64,000 nt of DNA from Alistipes sp. GTDB taxonomy: Bacteria; Bacteroidota; Bacteroidia; Bacteroidales; Rikenellaceae. Below the pieces are notes generated by a model. That model was not told the origin of the DNA. It saw nothing but the letters and a program-made list of their open reading frames with translations, and ran no database searches. The stretch lies in contig JAFZFP010000023.1 of NCBI GenBank assembly GCA_017555905.1, positions 1 to 64,000 of the forward strand. The letters are read 5' to 3'. This document shows positions 1 through 6,537 of this stretch, piece after piece; the stretch's first letter is position 1, and each line of letters begins with the position of its first letter. A program made the translations under genes and the position numbers.

Positions 1-29
1 CCTGAGCCAGGATCAAACTCTCCATTGTA
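1..29 (-). rRNA. 16S ribosomal RNA, 5' end only (truncated by window edge)
   Basis: Read on the minus strand, the first bases give AGAGTTTGATCCTGGCTCAG, the universal 27F site at the 5' end of bacterial 16S rRNA. Only about 29 nt lie in the window and the gene continues beyond position 1. The exact mature 5' end is an estimate, placed near ACAATGGAGAG. An rRNA operon therefore reads leftward out of the window. Confidence 0.95.
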
Positions 30-300
30 AAAAATTTTGAATTATATCGTAGCTCTAATCTCAAAGGTATTGTTTGAAATCATCTCTCTAAAGAGATGGA
101 TAAAACTTTAGCTGCTCAAAATCTTCAAAGAACTATATTCTAATTTGCATCAGAACTTCAATTTTTTACCCCCCCCGTTTTTTAAAGCGGAAAAGCGGTG
201 CAAAAGTAATACATATTTTTGAAACCTCCAAATTTTTTGGAAACTTTTTTCAAAAAATATTCAAGAACCCTTGCGCGCCGTCAGGTCATACGCTGTATTT
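30..300 (-). promoter_or_regulatory. rRNA leader with boxA-like motif and leader hairpin
   Basis: This is the transcribed leader between the rRNA promoters and 16S. At 124-133 the minus strand reads GTTCTTTGAA, a motif common ahead of Bacteroidota 16S genes and similar to the boxA antitermination signal. At 81-98 a perfect 7-bp stem (CATCTCT/AGAGATG, loop CTAA) may be a processing or antitermination hairpin. The role of the motif is inferred from its position. Confidence 0.6.
201..232 (-). promoter_or_regulatory. rRNA promoter P2 (-33/-7)
   Basis: On the minus strand a TTTG at 232-229 is followed after 20 nt by TACTTTTG at 208-201. This matches the Bacteroidota primary sigma pattern TTTG-N19/20-TAnnTTTG. 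It is the gene-proximal of two tandem promoters ahead of 16S. Confidence 0.7.
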
Positions 301-314
301 CCTGATTGCGGGTG

Positions 315-345
315 CAAAGGTAGTAATAATTTCTTATTGTGCAAA
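315..345 (-). promoter_or_regulatory. rRNA promoter P1 (-33/-7)
   Basis: On the minus strand TTTG (345-342), exactly 19 nt, then TACCTTTG (322-315): a perfect match to the Bacteroidota consensus. AT-rich sequence just upstream (346-400) could act as an UP-like element. Together with the second promoter at 201-232 it gives tandem rRNA promoters. Confidence 0.8.
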
Positions 346-426
346 TGTTTTATTAATTTTTTTTAGAAATTCTTTATATTTTTAAAAAACTACGGGTATA
401 CCTATATTTATATATATAAGGGGCTA

Positions 427-464
427 CTAAAAAAGATGGGACAGATGGCATTACCACCTGTCCC
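427..464 (-). terminator. Rho-independent terminator of the 3747-500 operon
   Basis: GGGACAG (438-444) pairs with CTGTCCC (458-464), and TGG/CCA pair further inside. On the minus strand the stem is followed by TTTTTTAG (427-435). It lies about 35 nt beyond the stop of the transglutaminase-like gene, and separates this operon from the rRNA promoters. Confidence 0.85.
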
Positions 465-499
465 AACTATCCTTTAGCGATGATTCGCTCCGTTGCAGA

Positions 500-1735
500 T
501 TAATTAAGGAAGATATCTACTACAACAGGTTCCTCACCAAGTTCCACTGCCACGCGGTGCAACTCGCCCTTAGAGTCGTAGTAGCGGAGTTCGTAAGTGC
601 GATTCTTCTCAACAAGCACAGAGAAGAGGTCGTTCAAGTCACGAAGAGGACCTGCAGTAAGACCACCACCCATCTGCTCAGTGCCACAGAAAACATCTAC
701 ACCCATAGCAACACGGTCGTCAGAATGCTCGGTCTTGCCAGCCTCCTTGAAACCGCGGATGCGGATGAAGGTGTGAGTACCTGCCTCCATGTGGCGAGTG
801 TACTGCTCATATGCCAAGCGCTGGTAGCGCTCAGTAACATTCTCTGCACCGACGGTCTGTGGCAACATATCGACTGTCACATCCTCCTTGTCGCCATCGG
901 CCCACACCATAGGGAACCAATCATCGGCCTTACCAAAGCGGGTGGCATAGATAGCGTATGTACGATCTTCGGCATTGGCCTTAGAGGCATCGGGCATAAA
1001 CCACAGGTGGTCGAGTTTCGATGGGAAGTAGTACTCCGTAACTCGCCACTCGCCATCGAGCCACACCTCGGTCCAACTATGGTTACCGCGGTTGTCGTGC
1101 CAAGAGGCTGTACCAGCAAAGCGGGCAGGAATACCCACGGCACGATAGGCATCTACCAACAAGATAGCCAAGCCTGTACAAGAGGCCATACCCTGACGCA
1201 TAGACTCCTTTGGACTCTGGTTTGTCTTCTCTCGCTTGGTGTTGTAGTCCACACCTGTAAGGCGAGGGATATTTGCATTAACAGCGCATACCGCATCGTA
1301 CATCGTTGCACAACTATCTACCGCAGGGGCAAAGAGTTCGTAGAGCTCCTTACGCCAAGGGTCACGCACCTCATCAACAACGTGGTAGGGCAACACATCG
1401 TGGAGATAGACATCCTCAGGGAGACTCTTTGCCCACTTATACTTTGTGCGGGCCAAGTGAGCATATTCCACATTCTCCTTGAGAAGTGCTAAATCCATAG
1501 TCTCGCGGTCCGCCTCGGGCATATTTACCAATAAGAACGACAACTCCTGCTGTTGCTCAACTGGGGTCTCAGCCACCAAAGCGAGCAACTCCTCGCCACG
1601 TGCCGAAGCATTTAAAACCGCCTGAAGTTCAGCATCCTTGGCAGGGTCGTAAACACCGTCGTCCTTGGGCCAAACGAGAAAGGCAAGTATAGCTGCTACA
1701 CCTGCCAATAGGTAGAGTAATGGTCTAAGTTTCAT
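500..1735 (-). CDS. Exported transglutaminase-like domain protein
   Basis: 411 aa. An N-terminal hydrophobic segment (about residues 5-22) with no lipobox suggests a membrane anchor or signal peptide, so the protein probably acts in the envelope. The central part has a transglutaminase-like core: Cys186 in GMASCTGLA, His219 in NHSWTEVW, and an acidic residue, Glu234 in RVTEY, where the family usually has Asp. Family members are cysteine proteases, amidases or cross-linkers; the substrate here is unknown. It is the last gene of a four-gene operon and its ATG overlaps the cutC stop (TAATG at 1733-1737), so the two are probably translationally coupled. The C-terminal 120 residues are a separate, unrecognised beta-rich-looking region. 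Confidence 0.8.
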   Translation of the reverse strand: MKLRPLLYLLAGVAAILAFLVWPKDDGVYDPAKDAELQAVLNASARGEELLALVAETPVEQQQELSFLLVNMPEADRETMDLALLKENVEYAHLARTKYKWAKSLPEDVYLHDVLPYHVVDEVRDPWRKELYELFAPAVDSCATMYDAVCAVNANIPRLTGVDYNTKREKTNQSPKESMRQGMASCTGLAILLVDAYRAVGIPARFAGTASWHDNRGNHSWTEVWLDGEWRVTEYYFPSKLDHLWFMPDASKANAEDRTYAIYATRFGKADDWFPMVWADGDKEDVTVDMLPQTVGAENVTERYQRLAYEQYTRHMEAGTHTFIRIRGFKEAGKTEHSDDRVAMGVDVFCGTEQMGGGLTAGPLRDLNDLFSVLVEKNRTYELRYYDSKGELHRVAVELGEEPVVVDIFLN

Positions 1736-2466
1736 TATCTTATAAGTTTAAGTATCTCTTTAACCTCGTTCTCATCCACAGTACGCAAAGCATACTCATC
1801 GACAGCAGAACTGCCACCCATAGAGATACGAGGGTTGCGATATTGCATACCGCCAGCCACCATCTTCTTAGCGCTGAAATGCAGAGCATCAACACCGACA
1901 CCCTTGAGGGCCTCGGCATTAGAGGCTACGACACCACTACCAGCCATAATCTCGATACGGCCACGGTTAATCTCTACGGCACGCGCTATATTCTCGATGC
2001 CATCAATGGCCTTATCATAACTACCAGAGGTGAGAATCCTGGTGCATCCCGCCTCGATAATATCCTCAACAGCCTTGAGGTAGTCGGCAGTCATATCCAC
2101 AGCACGGTGAAAGGTTGTCTCCATACCCTTGGAAGCCTCAACAAGACGCTTCGTACGCTCCACATCTACCTGACCATCAGCCGTGAGGATGCCGAAAACA
2201 ACACCCGTAGCACCCGCCTTACGGGCATACTCTATATCGCGAAGCATCGTCTCGAACTCCTCGTCGGAGTAGAGGAAGTCGCCACCACGTGGGCGAATCA
2301 TTACGCTAAGGTCGAGATTAGGTATCTGAGAGACCTGCTCTATGGTAGCCACCGAAGGGGTGACACCACCCTCGGCAGGAGAGGCACAAAGTTCTACACG
2401 ATTAACTCCGAGGCGCTGGGCAATACGACAAGCCTCGACGGAGTAGGCGCAAAGTTCTGTCTTCAT
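1735..2466 (-). CDS. cutC: CutC family protein (copper homeostasis CutC)
   Basis: 243 aa from the ATG at 2466. This start is chosen because MKTELCAYSVEAC is the conserved family N-terminus and leaves 10 nt to the upstream stop; a longer frame reaches 2535 but would overlap the regulator gene. The TIM-barrel family signatures NRVELCASPAEGG, VMIRPRGGDF, TFHRAVD and ILTSG are all present. CutC was named for copper tolerance in E. coli, but its biochemical role is not settled. Its place behind a hemerythrin-like protein and a regulator suggests a metal or redox-stress theme; that is inference from context only. Confidence 0.9.
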   Translation of the reverse strand: MKTELCAYSVEACRIAQRLGVNRVELCASPAEGGVTPSVATIEQVSQIPNLDLSVMIRPRGGDFLYSDEEFETMLRDIEYARKAGATGVVFGILTADGQVDVERTKRLVEASKGMETTFHRAVDMTADYLKAVEDIIEAGCTRILTSGSYDKAIDGIENIARAVEINRGRIEIMAGSGVVASNAEALKGVGVDALHFSAKKMVAGGMQYRNPRISMGGSSAVDEYALRTVDENEVKEILKLIR

Positions 2467-2476
2467 ATCTTGTTTG

Positions 2477-3046
2477 TTATAGTTGTTCGCTATCAATGAG
2501 TTTGTTAAGCACAGCATAAACCGTGAGACCCGCAACCGAACGAATACCCGTCTTGTGAACGATATTCTTTCTGTGCGAAATTACAGTGTGAGGCGAGATA
2601 TTGAGTTCGGAGGCAATCTCCTTGTTGGTGTAGCCACGTGCCACAAGTATCAACACATCGCGCTCACGATCCGAGAGTTCGTGGTCAGCAAAGTTATGAG
2701 GCTGAGGTTGTTGCACTGCCTCCTCGACAATACGCATAACATCTTCAGCCGAGTGGTATAGAGTCACCACTCCCGCAAAACGCCTTAGTGCTTCCTCCTC
2801 AGCAAGGGCGCTCTGAATACCTATCACCGTAAGGCCACTGAGCGAAGTCGAGGACTCCAACTCTCGCCACATACCCACAGCCATAAGCACCACATCGAGG
2901 CGCTGGAAATGGGGTGACGAAGCCAACTCAGAGAGCGACTGGTAGCAACCAACAACCTCGGCAGTAGCACTGCGAGAGAGGATTGCCGAGAGGCCCTCCC
3001 TAACCACAGGGGCAACATCAACTATGGCTACAGCAAAACGTCTCAT
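2477..3046 (-). CDS. LuxR-type transcriptional regulator with degenerate receiver domain
   Basis: 189 aa. The C-terminal residues, about 125-185, form a LuxR/FixJ helix-turn-helix (LSDRERDVLILVARGYTNKE, then SPHTVISHRKNI). The N-terminal 115 residues look like a CheY receiver, but the usual phospho-acceptor position reads DVVLMAVGMW, with Ala56 in place of Asp. The conserved Lys before the last helix is also absent (TLYHS), and the acidic pair at the N-terminus is reduced to one Asp (IVDVAP). It is therefore unlikely to be controlled by classical phosphorylation. The start overlaps the hemerythrin-like gene stop by 4 nt (ATGA), indicating coupled expression. No sensor kinase is adjacent. Confidence 0.88.
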   Translation of the reverse strand: MRRFAVAIVDVAPVVREGLSAILSRSATAEVVGCYQSLSELASSPHFQRLDVVLMAVGMWRELESSTSLSGLTVIGIQSALAEEEALRRFAGVVTLYHSAEDVMRIVEEAVQQPQPHNFADHELSDRERDVLILVARGYTNKEIASELNISPHTVISHRKNIVHKTGIRSVAGLTVYAVLNKLIDSEQL

Positions 3047-3747
3047 CGCTTCTGGGCTATTAATTTTTCAACTAATGGGCGCAACAAGTAGGCCTCGATG
3101 TCGCTATGGCGGCGGAGGTCATCCCTAAGGGCGTAGATATGGTCGAGCAGGGCGCAACGCAAAGGCGTGGGCGCCGACTCTGGCAAGTTCTTGAAAACCA
3201 ACGAGGCGATATCGTTCGAGCAGTCGTCAATCTCGGCGTGAGGCATATCGAAGATACTGCAATCGGCCGAAGTCACCGAATCTGGATTCTCGCTAAGTGC
3301 AAATATACTACGCTCCTCCTCCTCAAAATGGGCAACTATATATCGGCTATAGTTGTTGTAGAAACTATGTAACGCACTCTGTGACAGCGTATCGCAGTGG
3401 GCAAGAATGCGGTCGAGATGTGCCTCGGTATGTGGCAACATATACTCCGCATAGTAGCGGTGCGAAGCCCTTAGGTAGGCCGTAACTCCTGCCAACATAT
3501 CTGTTGTGAGGAGGTCTGCCGAGGGGCGGAATGAGGAGTCAGCGTGCATAGAGCAGATCACCAAGAAGAGAGTGGCATCATACCCTTCACGCTCGCACAT
3601 CTCAGCCACCGTGACATCACCGAATGGGAGTCGCACGTTGAGACGTGAGAGGACACCAAGCAACGAAGGCGATAGTTCGACAAGTTCGAAGAGTGTCATC
3701 TCGGGCGAAAAGGTCGCCAAATATGGGGTTTTATTCCTTTTAGTCAT
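3043..3747 (-). CDS. Hemerythrin/RIC-like diiron domain protein
   Basis: 234 aa, predicted cytoplasmic. Residues about 18-75 resemble the N-terminal helical domain of ScdA/YtfE-type proteins (DUF542/DUF1858-like) but lack the double Cys. Residues 90-230 form a four-helix hemerythrin-like region with candidate iron ligands His96, His106 or His110, His140-x3-Glu144, His170 and His214-x3-Glu218. RIC proteins repair iron-sulfur clusters after nitric oxide or oxidative damage and need such His/Glu ligands. It is the first gene of the operon, directly behind a consensus promoter, and overlaps the LuxR-type regulator. A sensory rather than repair role is possible. Confidence 0.8.
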   Translation of the reverse strand: MTKRNKTPYLATFSPEMTLFELVELSPSLLGVLSRLNVRLPFGDVTVAEMCEREGYDATLFLVICSMHADSSFRPSADLLTTDMLAGVTAYLRASHRYYAEYMLPHTEAHLDRILAHCDTLSQSALHSFYNNYSRYIVAHFEEEERSIFALSENPDSVTSADCSIFDMPHAEIDDCSNDIASLVFKNLPESAPTPLRCALLDHIYALRDDLRRHSDIEAYLLRPLVEKLIAQKR

Positions 3748-3775
3748 CGATATTTTTTGGTACTTTCTTATTATA

Positions 3776-3807
3776 CAAAGGTATGAAAAAATTCTACAAT
3801 CTACAAA
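3776..3807 (-). promoter_or_regulatory. Promoter of the hemerythrin-luxR-cutC-transglutaminase operon
   Basis: On the minus strand TTTG (3807-3804), 20 nt, then TACCTTTG (3783-3776), about 29 nt before the ATG at 3747. It is a full match to the Bacteroidota -33/-7 pattern and implies a very short 5' leader. Confidence 0.75.
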
Positions 3808-4066
3808 TCCCCAAATTAAGGGATTATCCCCACCAATATTTCCCTAAAAAAGGTGATTGTAGGGTTTCAAATTTTGCTCCATCTTTGCACTATGAAAAAA
3901 GGCCTCGATACGAAGTTGGGTTTTTAGAAGTATCTGGGCGCAAGAATTTAGGAATCTTTTAGTTTTTATTGGGTGTCTCCAGCGATGGAGCGAGTGAGGG
4001 CTGTCCGCGAAATGGTGGCCCTCTCTTTGTTGGTAATGACACACGGCTCACCACCTCTCTTCCCGT

Positions 4067-4120
4067 TTTGTTGTTAGAGTGGTGCAGATACAACGCTCGG
4101 CTAAATTCGAGCCGATGGGC
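4067..4120. repeat. 54-bp direct repeat, copy 1
   Basis: Starts TTTGTTGTTAGAGT and ends GAGCCGATGGGC. It is identical to 4221-4274 except for one base (GAGTGGTGC against GAGTAGTGC). Inside, CGGCT/AGCCG form a 5-bp stem around AAATTCG. In this copy ATACAAC and TCGGCTA (4088-4103) can instead pair with TAGCCGA and GTTGTAT further on (4136-4152), so two exclusive hairpins are possible. Confidence 0.9.
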
Positions 4121-4220
4121 AAAACCCGTGACCAATAGCCGAGAAGTTGTATAACAAGAGCTAATTTTAGGCGCACGAAACTCGAAAAAGCGCAGTTTGC
4201 ACACACCAGCCACCCCCACT

Positions 4221-4274
4221 TTGTTGTTAGAGTAGTGCAGATACAACGCTCGGCTAAATTCGAGCCGATGGGCT
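4221..4274. repeat. 54-bp direct repeat, copy 2
   Basis: 53 of 54 bases match the copy at 4067-4120. It keeps the CGGCT/AGCCG stem but runs into different flanking sequence: its last bases ATGGGC (4269-4274) pair with GCCCAT (4291-4296), with GTAC/GTAC inside, giving a strong hairpin. Confidence 0.9.
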
Positions 4275-4340
4275 GTACTTATGCGTACTGCCCATTGGTG
4301 AGATATTTAGTTAGCGGTAGTAGATGTGCCACTATAACAA

Positions 4341-4376
4341 CAAAAAAAAGGGGTGTTGGAAAAAAACCAACACCCC
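4341..4376 (-). terminator. Rho-independent terminator of the ferredoxin gene
   Basis: A perfect 10-bp stem, GGGGTGTTGG (4350-4359) with CCAACACCCC (4367-4376), around a loop of seven A. On the minus strand it is followed by eight T (4342-4349). It lies about 20 nt past the ferredoxin stop codon. Confidence 0.95.
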
Positions 4377-4397
4377 ACTCTCTCTTGTCTATGTCGA

Positions 4398-4568
4398 TTA
4401 AGCCTCAGGAGCGATAGCCTCTGAAGGACATACACCAGCACAAGTACCGCAGTCGATACACTTGCTTGGGTCGATTACATAGATATCGCCAGCAGAGATA
4501 GCCTCAACTGGACACTCGTCGATGCAAGTACCGCATGCAACGCAAGAATCTGAAATTTTGTAAGCCAT
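4398..4568 (-). CDS. Small 2[4Fe-4S] ferredoxin
   Basis: 56 aa, beginning MAYKISDSCVACGTC. It carries two clostridial-type cluster motifs, CVACGTCIDECP at residues 9-20 and CIDCGTCAGVCP at 37-48. Each is C-x2-C-x2-C-x3-C-P, as in bacterial-type two-cluster ferredoxins of 55-60 residues. It is a soluble, low-potential electron carrier, likely serving reactions such as pyruvate:ferredoxin oxidoreductase; the partner is not visible here. It is a single-gene transcript with its own terminator and a TATATTTG -7 element at 4609-4602. Confidence 0.95.
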   Translation of the reverse strand: MAYKISDSCVACGTCIDECPVEAISAGDIYVIDPSKCIDCGTCAGVCPSEAIAPEA

Positions 4569-4601
4569 ACTATTTTTGTTTTAAAGAGTGTTTCTCAATT
4601 G

Positions 4602-4609
4602 CAAATATA
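4602..4609 (-). promoter_or_regulatory. Ferredoxin promoter, -7 element
   Basis: The minus strand reads TATATTTG at 4609-4602, matching TAnnTTTG, 33 nt before the ferredoxin ATG. No good TTTG is present at the -33 position, so the call rests on the -7 box and its location. Confidence 0.5.
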
Positions 4610-4762
4610 CAAATTATTTCAGGTTTGCTACACTATTTTCGAAAAAAATCGCAACTCCCCCAAATTTTCGTCTCTGCAAAATCCTTGCCTAACGGCTATA
4701 TCTCACTAACCTTTAACGAGTTAGACCACCACTCGGCAACTATTTATTTTTCAAACCCGAAA

Positions 4763-4788
4763 CCCCTATATCTACCACAGAATAGGGG
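4763..4788 (-). terminator. Probable terminator of serS
   Basis: CCCCTAT (4763-4769) and ATAGGGG (4782-4788) form a 7-bp stem with a 12-nt loop, 13 nt beyond the serS stop. The sequence after the stem on the minus strand (TTTCGGGTTTGAAAAA) has only a short T run, so termination strength is uncertain. Confidence 0.55.
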
Positions 4789-4801
4789 CTACGAGTAGAT
4801 T

Positions 4802-6073
4802 TTACTTAATGATGTCGAAACCGGTGTATGGCACGAGTACCTCAGGGATACGGATACCATCCTCAGTCTGGTTATTCTCGAGCAACGCCGCTACGATACG
4901 TGGCAAAGCCAATGATGAGCCATTGAGCGTATGTGCCAACTGGGTCTTGCGGTTGTCGTCGCGGTAGCGCAACTTGAGTCGGTTAGCCTGGAACGACTCG
5001 AAGTTAGAGACAGACGACACCTCCAACCAACGCTTCTGAGCCTCTGAGTAGACCTCGAAGTCGTAGGTGAGAGCCGAGGTGAAGGACATATCGCCACCAC
5101 AAAGGCGCAAGATGCGGTATGGCAAGCCGAGCGATGCTACGATGCTCTCCACGTGTGCCACCATTGCATCCAAAGCCTCGTAAGAGTTGTCGGGGTGAGC
5201 AACCTGTACGATCTCTACCTTGTCGAACTGGTGGAGACGGTTCAAGCCACGCACATCCTTACCGTATGAGCCAGCCTCACGACGGAAACAAGGGGTGTAT
5301 GCAGTCATCTTCACTGGCAACTCATTCTGCTCCAAAATAACATCGCGGAAGATGTTTGTCACAGGCACCTCTGCTGTAGGCACGAGGTAGAAGCCGTCAG
5401 CCGTAGCGTGGTACATCTGACCCTCCTTATCAGGCAACTGACCTGTACCAAAACCCGATGCCTCGTTCACCATAATTGGAGGCTCAACCTCCTGATAACC
5501 AGCACTTGTATTGCAGTCGAGGAAGTAGTTAATCAAGGCGCGCTGGAGACGTGCGCCCTTACCCTTATATACTGGGAAGCCTGCGCCTGTAAGTTTCACA
5601 CCAAGGTCGAAGTCGATGATGTCGTACTTCTTAGCGAGTTCCCAATGAGGCAATGCCTCGCCAGGAATCTCAGTGTAGTTCTCCACGAGTTTCACCACCA
5701 CGTTATCCTCGGCAGTGCGACCCTCAGGAACGATATCTGCTGGCAAGTTTGGCAACTTCACAATCTCAGCCTGGAGTTCCTCGGCTACCACCTCCGACTC
5801 CTTGCCCAACTGCTGTGAACGCACCTTGAGTTCTGCCACAGCCTGCTTCATAGCCTCAGCCTCCTCCTTTAGACCCTTACCCATTAGGGCGCCAATCTGC
5901 TTGGCTGCTTGGTTCTGGTCGCGAAGAGAGTTGTCAAGTTCTACTTGGAGGGCCTTACGTTTGTCGTCAAGTTCCTCGATACGGGCGATGATAGGTTCTG
6001 CATCAACACCCTTCTTCTTGAGTCGGCGGATAGCATCCTCCTTATTGTCACGTAATTGCTTTAGTGTAAGCAT
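4802..6073 (-). CDS. serS: Serine--tRNA ligase
   Basis: 423 aa, full length for the family. It charges tRNA-Ser with serine in the cytoplasm. Residues 1-105 form the N-terminal tRNA-binding coiled coil, rich in Lys/Glu and beginning MLTLKQLRDN. The class II catalytic domain follows: TAEVPVTNIFRD, the motif 2 region TPCFRREAGSYGKD, then LNGSSLALPRIVAALLEN as motif 3. It is monocistronic, with a TATCTTTG -7 element (6112-6105) upstream and a stem-loop downstream. Confidence 0.98.
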   Translation of the reverse strand: MLTLKQLRDNKEDAIRRLKKKGVDAEPIIARIEELDDKRKALQVELDNSLRDQNQAAKQIGALMGKGLKEEAEAMKQAVAELKVRSQQLGKESEVVAEELQAEIVKLPNLPADIVPEGRTAEDNVVVKLVENYTEIPGEALPHWELAKKYDIIDFDLGVKLTGAGFPVYKGKGARLQRALINYFLDCNTSAGYQEVEPPIMVNEASGFGTGQLPDKEGQMYHATADGFYLVPTAEVPVTNIFRDVILEQNELPVKMTAYTPCFRREAGSYGKDVRGLNRLHQFDKVEIVQVAHPDNSYEALDAMVAHVESIVASLGLPYRILRLCGGDMSFTSALTYDFEVYSEAQKRWLEVSSVSNFESFQANRLKLRYRDDNRKTQLAHTLNGSSLALPRIVAALLENNQTEDGIRIPEVLVPYTGFDIIK

Positions 6074-6104
6074 AGATAATTCGTTTTATTTCGTATTTGA
6101 ATGA

Positions 6105-6112
6105 CAAAGATA
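6105..6112 (-). promoter_or_regulatory. serS promoter, -7 element
   Basis: Minus-strand TATCTTTG, 31 nt before the serS start. No clear TTTG at -33. Confidence 0.5.
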
Positions 6113-6189
6113 CAACATTATTGATAAGGTTGTACGCACATTAGCCAAAAAAATGTGTACCACCACCCATTTTTAACCTCTTGGTCGCC

Positions 6190-6410
6190 GTTATGAGCAG
6201 TATGAGATTCAATGTATTAACTTTTTGCAATTGCATTGCTGATGCAATGCCACCTGCGGTGTAGGGAATTTAAGGAGTATGGCAAGTTTAAGGGACACTC
6301 TCTGAGAACGAGTTGCGCAAGCCTCTCACTAAATTCCCTAATTTCCCTTAATTCCTTACTGCAAAGCAGAATTTGTAAGCAAAGTAGCTCCCTGCACCAA
6401 AGCCCCCGCC
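6190..6410. other. Non-coding, inverted-repeat-rich spacer between serS and the U32 operon
   Basis: No gene is visible. A perfect 7-bp hairpin with a 4-nt loop lies at 6233-6250 (GCATTGC/GCAATGC). GGGAATTTA (6264-6272) is complementary to TAAATTCCC (6330-6338), and CTTAC/GTAAG flank a further loop near 6355-6380. Runs of AATTCCCTAATTTCCC-type sequence resemble a decayed tandem unit. It could be a dispersed intergenic repeat or a structured RNA. Confidence 0.45.
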
Positions 6411-6508
6411 CTCCCCAGACATCAGACAAGGGTAAGGACTCTGTCGATGGTGATGAAAAAAAGAGAAAAATGGTGGGCCGAAGAGGCCCTTTTTTGCTAA
6501 AAAGTTCC

Positions 6509-6516
6509 TATCTTTG
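6509..6516 (+). promoter_or_regulatory. Promoter -7 element of the 6538-15781 operon
   Basis: TATCTTTG, matching TAnnTTTG, 21 nt upstream of the ATG at 6538. The -33 region is weak. Its position excludes the alternative TTG start at 6514, which would overlap the promoter. Confidence 0.6.
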
Positions 6517-6537
6517 TGCGATTATATACATATATGT

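Larger units (their letters stand above)
3808..4340. other. Non-coding region with duplicated structured repeats
   Basis: About 530 nt without a convincing gene. Frames open on the minus strand here are low-complexity readings of the repeat and have no recognisable domain. The region holds two copies of a 54-bp repeat, several hairpins, and a weak plus-strand promoter-like site near 3856-3887 followed by an 11-codon ORF (3892-3927). It may be a dispersed intergenic repeat or encode a small RNA. Confidence 0.5.

Noticed and set aside
557-1492. Long open frame (311 codons) on the plus strand opposite the transglutaminase-like gene
   Set aside because: It is the antisense of a well supported coding gene, has no domain, and arises from codon bias in the true frame.
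4095-4117. tRNA T-arm-like stem (CGGCT ... AGCCG with TTCGA)
   Set aside because: No acceptor, D or anticodon arms can be built around it, and the loop does not have T-loop order.
3959-4246. Minus-strand 95-codon frame in the repeat region
   Set aside because: Its peptide repeats (LYLHHSNNK) are only readings of the duplicated DNA element, with no start signal and no domain.
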